DNA of 64,000 nt from Orychophragmus violaceus (lineage: Eukaryota; Streptophyta; Magnoliopsida; Brassicales; Brassicaceae), in the NCBI GenBank assembly GCA_030180135.1, contig CM058234.1, positions 33,638,766 to 33,702,765 on the forward strand. The letters run 5' to 3'. A model generated the notes under the pieces. That model was not told where the DNA came from and made no database searches. It saw only the letters and a program-made list of their open reading frames with translations. The position numbers and the translations under genes were made by a program. The stretch's first letter is position 1; every line of letters begins with the position of its first letter. Below, piece by piece: positions 46,690 to 55,873 of the stretch.

Positions 46690-48608
46690 ACCACCAAGGA
46701 GATCTTGGATTATGCTCATTCGGATTTGTGGGAATCATCTAATGTCACTCCAAGTTTATCAGGAAATCAGTACTTCTTCACTTTCATAGATGATTTTTCA
46801 AAGAAGATATGGATATAATTTCTCAAGATCAAGGATGAAGCGTTTAAGAAATTTGTAGAGTATAAGATACTGTAGAGAATTAGATAGCTAATAATCTAAG
46901 GTGTTTAAGGACTAATAACAGTTAAAAAATTTGCAATATATTGTTTGATAGTTTTGCATGGAATCATGAATCAAGATACACAAGACGTGTCCCTATATGC
47001 CACAAAAAGGCATCTCAGAGAGGATGAATAGGACGATCATGAATAAGGTAAGGAGCATGTTGTCTAAGACAGGTTTGACATGTGAGTTTTGGGAAAAAGC
47101 AGATAATACATCAATTTACATATCAACATGTCACCGGCTACATCATTTGATTTTTTAGATTCCAGAAGCAATATGAACCGGGAACAAGCCAGAGTATAAT
47201 CATTTTCGAAGTTTTGGATGTATGGTTTACGTACACACGATAAGAGATAAAATTAGTCCTTGAGATAATAAAGGAGTATTTTGGGATATGCTCAAAGAAC
47301 TAAGAGATACAGAGTTTCGATTCTTAAAGAACAGAAGATGGTGATTACTAAGGACGTTTTATTTCATGAGGAGAGTCTTTACAAAGATGTGTTGGTTAAG
47401 AATATTAAGGGATTGGAAATTGAAGTCACTAAAAGAAAGAGGAAATGTACTTTTAGTACAGACCTGGAAGAAATTTTCTCAAAGGGAGATGAGTCAGGAT
47501 AGAGATAAAATCAAGGTGGGGCTATTATCCCTGGTTATACGAAGAAGAAGAAGAAGAAGAAGAAGAAGAAGAAGAAGAAGAAGAAGAAGAAGAAGAAGAA
47601 GAAGAAGAAGAAGAAGAAGAAGAAGAAGAAGAAGAAGAAGAAGAAGAAGAAGAAGAAGAAGAAGAAGAAGAAGAAGAAGAAGAAGAAGAAGAAGAAGAAG
47701 AAGAAGAAGAAGAAGAAGAAGAAGAAGAAGAAGAAGAAGAAGAGACTAATATGGAGATTACTACAACAAACCTTGATAACTATCTATTGGAAAGAGATGA
47801 AAGCATGAGGAAAAGTAAAACCACCAACAAAATATGAAGAGGGAAACTATGTAGCTTATGCACTGTCTAGTGAAGGAGATGTGAATCTTGATGAACCAAA
47901 GTCATACATAGAGGCTACAAGAAGCAAAGACAGTAAACTTTAGGGTATTGCATTAAATGAAGAAATTGACTCACTGAGTAAAAATCACACATGAAATTTG
48001 ACTGAAACAACTGAGAAGAAAAAGATAATAAGCTTCAAGTGCATATAAAAACTAAAGCATGGAATACATGGAGTAGAGAATTCGAGGTACAAGGCAAGGT
48101 TGGTAGCTAAGGGTTATACACAGTCGAAGGGGTGGACTATAATTAAGTGTTTGCTCCGATTGTAAAGCATGTTTCTATACGATTACTTTTATCTATGATA
48201 GCTAATCATGACATGGAGTTGGAGCATCTTAATGTTAAAATAACCTTTCTACATGGAGTTTTACATGAGAAATTTTCCATGAAACAACTAGAAGGATATG
48301 TTCAGAAGAGGAAAGAAGACAAAGTAGGCTTGTTAAAGAAATATCCATATGGGTTGAAATAATCACCTAGGAAAATGAATCATAGATTTGATTCGTTCAT
48401 GGTCAAGCAAAGTTATAAAAGAAGTGAATATGATCATTCTGTTTACCAGAAGGGATCTCAACCTGATGATATGATCTACTTGCTCTTATATGTAAATGAT
48501 CTGATAATAGAATCCAAAATCATGCCAATGAATAAGAAACTCAAGAAGCTACTGAAAAAGGAGTTCGAGATGAAGGACTTTGGTTCAAAAAACGACATGA
48601 CCCCTTAA
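46690..48608 (+). pseudogene. Copia pol (integrase and RT), broken
   Basis: Integrase remnants: YAHSDLWESS, FFTFIDDFSKKIW (about 46720-46830) and RMNRTIMNKVRSMLSK with EFWEKA (about 47020-47100). A TKRYRVSILKEQKMVITKDV block follows (47281-47400). After the GAA repeat, RT has VFAPIVKHVSIRLLLSMIA, NVKITFLHG and YVNDLII, where the catalytic YVDD has become YVND. The coding sequence stops at FEMKDFG (about 48590); thumb and RNase H are deleted at the joint with the inverted LTR fragment. Stops and frameshifts are numerous. Confidence 0.82.
47541..47744 (+). repeat. (GAA)68 microsatellite
   Basis: 204 bp of apparently uninterrupted GAA triplets inside the Copia pol remnant, between the integrase end and RT. 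It is a pure purine strand with mirror symmetry and could form a triplex. An Arg-only reading frame across it is an artefact of the repeat. Confidence 0.97.
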
Positions 48609-48724
48609 TCCAACTTAACCAGCTCAGCTTCAGTTTGACTATACAAAACCCATATTTGATCTCAAATCATGAACAATATTTCAAAAATCTCCACCTCGAT
48701 TCATTTTTCATTTTTGAAGGTCGA
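48583..48724 (-). repeat. Inverted copy of the Copia LTR start and purine tract
   Basis: The reverse complement matches 48861-49005 with scattered changes, from the AAATGAA/GGTGGAGATTT tract through GAAATATTGTTCATGATTT to TCGTTTTTTGA. Together with the 3' LTR it forms an inverted repeat of about 140-bp arms around about 140 bp. It marks the point where pol is truncated. Confidence 0.75.
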
Positions 48725-48892
48725 CAAATTTATTTTGGAGGCTAGGAGGAGAGAAAGTATGATAACGGTGAATTGATTATTAGCAGAGGGATGGTTCTGG
48801 TCATGGAAATCATCAGTACATGATCAGTAATCCACAAGAATATTCAACCGTTGAAAATGAAACATGGATCAAGGTGGAGATTTGTGAAATAT

Positions 48893-49396
48893 TGTTCATG
48901 ATTTCAGATTGAATCGGGGTTGGTATAGTCAAACCAAAACTCAGTTGATTAAGTGTGATTAATGGGTCAGTTCGTTTTTTGAGCCCAAGTCGCAAAAGCG
49001 TCAGAAATAGAACTAAAGGATTGGGCTTCGGTGAAATGTAGCTTTGGCCCAAGTTTTAGTCGCATATAAACGACTGTGAATCCAAGAAGATAAGAATTCA
49101 ACTTGTAACAAACTTTTCTTATCTTATTCCTAGTTCGGTTTTAGTCCAGCCATTGTTGAGAAAAAAAAACTTGAGCAATTTCTCTAAAACTCAAGTTCAT
49201 ATAGTAGATTACCAGGTTCCGATCCTGAAAAGAGAAGTATTCAGTGTTTGGAGAACTTTGTATGTATATGTGTGTTTTTCTTTCTCGTATTTAATTTTCT
49301 TTAACGAGAAGTAATCAAGAGAGTGAAATTAAGAAATACAAAACAAATAGAGAGGTGAAAGATAAAGGTTTCGTGATCGCATTAGTATCGTCACCA
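48893..49396 (+). repeat. 3' LTR of the Copia element
   Basis: Starts TGTGAAATATTGTTC after AAGGTGGAGATT. It aligns with 44371-44866 to about the GTATCGTCA end. The end is approximate because the last bases differ between the two LTRs. Confidence 0.82.
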
Positions 49397-51648
49397 CCAA
49401 TTTTCATAGAAAAAACACTATTTTACGTTAAAAAATAAAAAAATATATTAAATTAAATAAAAGATTAGTCACTTATATCTCTTTCTTTAAAGAGAGACTT
49501 TTCTCTTGATTTATTTTTATCTTTTCTTCTTCCCAGATCTGATCTTTCATAAGGAAGATACAAAAGTTTCGAGTCATGTGATTATATGTGGATCAGACGG
49601 TGCGGAATAAGCGGATTAGGCGGTGTGGAATAAGTGAATTAGGCGGTGCGGAATAATCGGATCAAAAGAGCAGTACGATTCAAGTGCGGTTTGTACAGAA
49701 GAAACGCATTATGCAAAACAAGTGCGGTTAGTGCGGAACAAACAATGTTTGAATGGTGAAAAAACGAAGTATACGGTACAAGATAAACGTATGAATGGTA
49801 AAATAATAAAAAGTGATGCATGATACATATTAAAGTAAATGTTTGAATAAAAAAAAATAAAAAAAATTTGAAAACTTAAATTAAATATTTTAAAAAATAT
49901 TGTAATAGCTAGTTACAACTAATAAAATATTTAGTTTTTTAAAATCATCTTTGTTCTAATTTCACTTGAAACATTCAGTATTTTTCATAAGAATTTATGG
50001 TTGCGGATAAGTCAGAAAGAAGTGCTCGAGTTAATCCGTCAAATTGTATCTATATTGGACTAGAGCCATTATTACGGATGTTGGATTAACATTAGCTTCT
50101 TTTATCACATTGCTATAAAATAAAAAAACTTATGGTCGATTGACGATTAAACGAATTTTAAATTTACTGATACAATATTTTCTTTCTAAAATAAAATTAC
50201 TAAATAATTAAAATAATTACTTATATTTTATAAGTAATAATTAATATACAATCTAATAAATATATATGTAAATAAAATTTTTTTATTACTTTATTTTAAA
50301 CAATAAACAAAATATATATTTATTGATAAAATGTGTATCTTATTGTTAGGTGTTTTTCTTAAAATTTGTTTTTTTTTGCAATAGAATGTGTGTTTTGCAA
50401 AAACATGTGTACTTTTACTATTAAATTTTTGTTTTTCAAAAAAATAAAATATATAGGTTCCGAATGGTGACAGCGGCTCAGGCGGTGCGGGATAAGTGGA
50501 TCAGGTGGTGCAGAACAGTTCAAATGTGTTTTGTACGGAAGAAACGCACTATGCAGAAAAGTGTGATTATTGCGGAACAAATTAACGGTATGTGATGATG
50601 TTTTGAATGGTAAAAATCACAAGTGTGGTCCAATATAACTACTAATAATTTTTTTAATTTTTAATTATTTTAAGTATTCAACTTTTTAAAAATAATAATG
50701 ACCAAATTAACCAAATATATTTATATTGTTTATCTTTTTCAAACAAAAAAAAAACTTATTTAAAATAATATTTATAAAAATATCACACTTAAACCACACA
50801 CAAATAGGTGATTTAAAACCACATGGTGTGTTTTAAAAACAAATACTTACACTTCAGAATACAATTCTTTTTTATTATTAAAATTGAAACCTGCAAATGT
50901 CTACAAAAATATGTTGAATGGAAATACAAACTGCGAATTATCCCATATCACATTTAATTCATTACAAACATTCAAGGCCATAATATTTATTTTCAAATCA
51001 CTCTCAAACCACATCTTATTCCCTTATTTTCGTATCATGTGTGTTTCATAGATGTATTTGTACCTAATTTTCTTTTTCTTTTTAATTTATTTTTAATCAA
51101 AAATAAAATCATCAAAACTTTGTGAATGGTGAAACTAATTCATCCCGCTATGCGATATGAGGTTCTCTATTTGTCACTAAGAATAATATCTTCTTCGTTT
51201 ACCACTTGTTGAGGAAGAGCAGACAATGAATTAAGGTTGGATCAATAAATTAGATCTTACCGGCGAGGGAGCTTCCATGGGTAGGGTGAATCTGGTGAAG
51301 TTTGAAGCTGTTCAGAGTGTTTATGGGGGTGTTTTTGGAGTCTCTTTCTCGGAAGCGTGATCAGCAAACATAGTCTCGAGATGTAGCAGGAATCTGGTAT
51401 GGCACTGTTTGACAGTGACTTCATCTATGTTCGTTGGCGGTTGCATGGCAGTACTCACAGATGGGTGACACCTGGTAGAGTCAAATTTTGAGAGGCTCCT
51501 CTTTGTCTAGTCAAATTTTCATATGCTTTTGTTATAAAAATTAATTTAATTTTGTTTTCTTTAATTCGAAAAAGTGATAAAAAAACATATTACCTCTTAA
51601 TAAATCTAACTATTTACCAATCCTACCACAAATCCCTTTTAACCTAAT
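49397..51648. other. AT-rich intergenic DNA with two related GC-rich repeats
   Basis: No gene recognised. Two similar segments (about 49590-49760 and 50460-50600) share GGCGGTGCGG, TTGTAC(A/G)GAAGAAACGCA and TGCGGAACAAA and are about 0.87 kb apart. They may be the ends of a nonautonomous DNA transposon, but I could not define terminal repeats. 51240-51500 is less AT-rich and unassigned. Confidence 0.4.
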
Positions 51649-51935
51649 TTGTTTTTTCCTAACTCACAATCTCATTTCATCTCTCGCCTCCTTCTATCTT
51701 CTCCTCCTTTTTCTATCTTCTTCTTCTCCTTCTTATTCTATGATTTGCTTCTCTTCTTCCTCCTTCTTCTTCTTTTTTCTTCCATTTTCTTTTCCTTCCT
51801 TTCTTTTTCTTCTCTTTTTTCTTCTTCTCCTTCGATTTTCTCTTCCTTCTTCTTCGCGTTCTCTCACGAAAAATTCTAGAAAACCCATATTTTTGTTCTT
51901 ATTCTTTCGACTTGGCCTTTCTTCTTCTTCTCCTC
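51649..51935 (+). repeat. Pyrimidine-rich (CTT/CCT) tract
   Basis: Long, imperfect C/T-rich stretch with repeated TTCTTC and TCCTCC. Phe/Ser-rich open frames across it are by-products of the composition. Confidence 0.7.
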
Positions 51936-52214
51936 CTTTTTCTGTTATTTAAACTCTATTTTTCTATTTTTCAAATTCGATTACTCTATACTGTTTTAAT
52001 TACTTTTATTTTTTATTTTATCTACATATTTGAACGATAAAATATGAAAAACCCCAAAAGTATAACAACACAACAATTATAAGTTGTACAGTCTAGTAAT
52101 GGTACAATTTCGCCCATGCAATTATACTAAGCTGTACGAGATAATGGTACAGCTAAGTATAACTGTAATGGTAAAACTAAGCAAAATTGTACTATTATCT
52201 CGTACAACTTAGTA

Positions 52215-52285
52215 TTTTTTTTTTTTGTCAACAAGATAAACTAAAGAAACCTATTTTTCACTAATCCAGTTTGGTGGCTCCGGTC
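52215..52285 (-). mobile_element. 71-bp 5'-truncated retroposon stub
   Basis: A T-run followed by GTCAACAAGATAAACT is, on the minus strand, a LINE- or SINE-like 3' end with poly(A). It is flanked by a perfect 10-bp target duplication CAACTTAGTA (52205-52214 and 52286-52295), so it is a genuine short insertion. Confidence 0.7.
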
Positions 52286-52295
52286 CAACTTAGTA

Positions 52296-53099
52296 TAACT
52301 CAGTATAACTATTCATTAAAATTATATTCGTTTGTATTTAGTAGAATCAAGTTGTACCATTAGGGATTTGTGTTAAAATTAAAAAAATATGATATCTGAA
52401 ATCCGAAATTTGAAATTTGTAACAGAATCGACATTGTGTATTTTTTAAGAGTAGAAAAGTATCTAGATTATTGGAGAATAAAGTAGACTAGCATGATTTA
52501 CCCGCACTATGTGCGGACACAAATTTTTTAATATCAATATATTAAAAGTTTTTATCTAAAATTTATATTAAAAACAACTTATTTTATATATTTTCTAAGT
52601 TTATTATTTACAATAATTATACAATTCATTATATAAAATTATTTTTCTATAACAAACATTTCTAGTAATATCTTAAAATTAAATAAGACATATATTAAAA
52701 TAATAATTATCTGATATTTTTATTTTTATTAGCGGTCATGTATATCTCTTAATATAATAAAATAATTCTTTAATTCATTATAATTAATAATAAATTTTAA
52801 TTTAAAGTGAAGTTAACATAGTAGCAAACATAATTTCATTAATGGTAAATTAGTGATCAACCAATTTGAGAGTGAATGAGAACTCAAAAGTACTTCCCAA
52901 TTTATATAAAGATTAGTTTTTGACTTTTAAGAGATCTTGAGATTTTGCTCCCACGTGATGCTCTACATGTCGTGATAGTGTTGGTTAGTGACATAAATTT
53001 TCTTGGCCCAAAACTTTCAGCCCATTAATATTTTTGTACTTCTTGAACTCGACAAAGAAAAGTATTATATGAGATTTGGTGTTTATTAAAGAAATTTGG
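52296..53099. other. AT-rich intergenic DNA, nothing recognised
   Basis: Very AT-rich, with no open frame or repeat that I can support. Confidence 0.35.
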
Positions 53100-54004
53100 T
53101 GTCGACTTCAGTCCGTTAAAGATCCTTATGTACGGTTTTCTTCGGTTCGTCTATGTAACCGTTCAAATCTGGGATCCGAGTATAATAATCTCACAATCTA
53201 CATGGTGTGGTTTTGAGTCTGCATACAGCGCTCCCATTGATCTACATCGTATAGAGAACACTGAGATAAATAATCATGTGCTTTATGCGAAGAAGACTTT
53301 TGAATGGTAATCGAAAGTTGGTCAACAACAACAAGTCTGTGTGTGGAATTATTAACTAAAGGTTTCAAAGGTCTCAATCTACATGATATGGTTTACAAGG
53401 ATTCTGCACTAAAGAAAAAATGACCAGGTATGCTTATAGTGGGTCAGGGGAAGAAAGGAAAAATAAATCCGAACATGGTATCATTAGATTTTGGAATAAC
53501 AGTGGAAGCAAATTGAAGGTAGGAATAAAGCTCTCTTGGGATCTATTCGGTAAGAAAATTCAGGAAAATGTAGAGTCAAGATTCCTCAAAAAGACTTTGA
53601 TAGGGAATTGTTGGTATCAGTGTGTCTACTTTACAGAGTTACATTTGGACAAATCGGGTTTCAAGATGTGTTTTGTAAAAAGAAAGTTCAGCCAAAAGAT
53701 GCTAAATACAAATCACATCAGAGAAAAATCAAATAGGAGGTTAGACAATAACCGATATTATGATCGGTTAGCGAGTAAGACTACTATTCGGAAAACATCG
53801 TTAAACTCTTTCCTGCTGAATTTTCTCAGTGTATGGCACATATATATGCATGTAATAATAATGTTGATGTAGTTCTGTATATTGTTCTGATTGTTTTTCA
53901 AGTTCAATTTGTCTTGTTTCGAGTTTTATATTTATCTTTGATATTGTAGCCAAACAATGTACTTATTTGTTATTAATAAAATATGATTTTGTCGGAAAAA
54001 AAAT
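53100..54004 (+). pseudogene. Possible processed retrocopy of an unknown transcript
   Basis: Contains short open frames (53128-53310 and 53420-53872, the latter 150 codons, Lys/Asn-rich, no family motif recognised). Next come TTATTAATAAAATATG, a possible polyadenylation signal, and an A-run at about 53996-54003. That order resembles a reverse-transcribed mRNA, but no target duplication was found. It may instead be chance in AT-rich DNA. Confidence 0.25.
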
Positions 54005-54429
54005 ATTAAATAATAATTATATGGCTGAAATGAAGCGTTACGATTTTTAGAAGAAAACTCACCACGACATAAGAGTTACAACTGCCACATGATGCTTAGT
54101 ATTCCATTACTAATGGAATCTCAGCCGCTCAAGAGTAAGGAATCATGGGTGTATTGCACCAGTTGTATCTTTTTTTTTCCTTGCATTTTTGTATCTTCTA
54201 AAAAGTTTGTGCAATGTTGTATCTTTTTTTGTAGGTCCTACCATTAAAAAGATCAATTTATCTCTCACAGACAGGGGAAAAGAGGGAAAAGACCAAGTAA
54301 ATCTGTGTATGGATAGGGATCCCACGCTATCCCACATATCCATTATTTTTTATTATTTTCTTTTCCCCTTCACTCTCTTTCTTACTTCATGCATTATTTT
54401 CACCCATCGTTTTTTTTACGGTGGATAAG
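54005..54429 (+). promoter_or_regulatory. Candidate promoter and 5' UTR of an interrupted host gene
   Basis: Ends in a C/T-rich leader (CCCCTTCACTCTCTTTCTT, about 54365) directly before the ATG at 54430. This matches the usual composition of plant 5' UTRs. No TATA box is distinct. The assignment depends on the coding start being real. Confidence 0.3.
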
Positions 54430-54463
54430 ATGGCGGAGCTGAGGATTCGGCCATATAGACCGC
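54430..54463 (+). pseudogene. Start of a possible host gene cut by element C
   Basis: AAGATGGCGG is a strong plant start context. The frame reads MAELRIRPYRP for 11 full codons plus one base before the LTR of element C begins at 54464, after which it soon meets a stop. If real, the rest of the gene lies beyond the right window edge, after the second copy of the expected target duplication ACCGC. I do not recognise the protein. Confidence 0.35.
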
Positions 54464-55659
54464 TGATATATCATGGTTTTTACCCATTTTATGCCATGAT
54501 ATAGATGTGTTTTTAGTGTCTTTTGTGTTATTTTAGAGTCTTTTACAGGTTTAATCAGGTTTGGAGCTAATTGGAGATAATTGGAGTATTTTGGGACTTT
54601 TGGAGCATTTTGGCCGAGAGTTTAACTCACTGCCCGATTTGATGATCATGCATCGATCGACACACCTTTGGTGTCGATCGACACACTAACGAGATGGGCC
54701 GTACGCGGCGGTTTAACAAAGTTATGAAGATTTGCAGATAAGCCCAGAATAGTTCTAGTATTTACACAGAAGCCCCAACCGAGATTATGTCTATATATTT
54801 AGAGTTTTGGCTTTTATTTTAGATACGCTTTCATACTTAGAGCTAAGAGATTTTTAGAGCTTTTGGGGCTGATCTAATCCTGTACTTCATCTATTTTGGA
54901 GAAGATTTCGAACCCCTTTATCTATTTAATTTCTTATATGCAATCTATTATTTCTATGATTTCTGTTTCATTAATCATGTCTGAGTAGATTCATAGTTAG
55001 GTTTAGGGTTTCTCATTAAGGATTTCATGAATTGCTAGACTTGTTTAATTCAGTTAAGGATTCACATGATTAGAATGTTCTTCAAACTAAATTGTGCTTA
55101 ATGCTAGTTCTAACCTGATCAATTAGAATCTAGACTTTAGGTTGCTAAATACGACACGAGAGTGTGGTTTAGAGTCTGAACTATTTAGGTTGAGAAATTA
55201 AATTATTCGCAAAGAGATTTGGCTTAGTTTAATTGTGAACATATCGAACTTGAAATTAATACTAGTTTAATCTGTTAGTAATTGCAAAGAGATTTGGATT
55301 ACTGCACTTAGACTTAGAGGATTTTCGCAAAGAGATTTGGTTAATTCTAATTCCGTGATTTGAGTTCTAGAACTGAGTTTAATTTGATCATGACTGATTA
55401 ACTTGTCTGCTTGTCTGATTTCCTGAGAATTCCCTAGACTTAGCGCTTTTAGTTTATTGCTTTCACAACCAATTCCTGCTACTGATTTACTTTCTCGCCT
55501 TGCTTTTATTTAATTCACTACCTGTTTTTATTCCTATTATTAATCTCTACTGTTCTGATCTATCGAGACCAGTGTCCCTGTGCATTCGATAACCCTATAT
55601 ACTACATTGATATTGTTGTGCACTTGCAGTTAGTATAGGGAATAAAACCTGACCTATCA
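54464..55659 (+). repeat. 5' LTR of gypsy element C
   Basis: 1196 bp, TGATATATCATGG to GACCTATCA. An inverted repeat TATATCATGG (54467-54476) and CCATGATATA (54494-54503) forms a hairpin at the very start. A motif pair lies at 54651-54690 (21 bp apart). Confidence 0.93.
54791..54800 (+). promoter_or_regulatory. Candidate TATA box in the LTR of element C
   Basis: CTATATATTT about 330 bp into the LTR, conserved in the 3' LTR (near 63500). Transcription might start about 30 bp downstream; the position is an inference. Confidence 0.4.
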
Positions 55660-55665
55660 AGTTTT

Positions 55666-55683
55666 TGGCGCCGTTGCCGGGGA
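55666..55683 (+). other. Primer-binding site, tRNA-Asp (element C)
   Basis: TGGCGCCGTTGCCGGGGA, a perfect tRNA-Asp complement, six bases after the LTR. Confidence 0.93.
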
Positions 55684-55873
55684 CTCTTAGAGTCTTCGAT
55701 AGGACCGAACTTAGGGTTTTTACTAGGATTTTTTTTTTTTTTTTTTCGTTTTTATTTTGTTTTTGTTTTACTGATTTCTTCTCTGTTTTATCTCTGTCGC
55801 AGGTACCGATTTCGCCTTGCGTCGATCGTTGCACTGTTAGCATCGATCGTTGCTTGACGATTACAGACAGTTT

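Larger units (their letters stand above)
44371..49396 (+). mobile_element. Copia LTR retrotransposon, degenerate
   Basis: LTRs of about 500 bp (44371-44866, 48893-49396) flank gag, integrase and RT remnants in Copia order. A tRNA-Met-type primer site follows the 5' LTR and a purine tract AAGGTGGAGAT precedes the 3' LTR. RNase H and the end of RT are deleted. It carries a 204-bp GAA microsatellite and an inverted copy of the LTR start. The flanking bases do not give a clear target duplication. Confidence 0.88.

Noticed and set aside
47366..47749. 127-codon open frame ending in a long poly-Arg run
   Set aside because: It is one frame of the GAA microsatellite plus out-of-frame Copia integrase; there is no independent support for a protein.
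51649..51952. Phe/Ser-rich open frames resembling membrane proteins
   Set aside because: Produced by the pyrimidine-rich tract; no family motif, no supported start.
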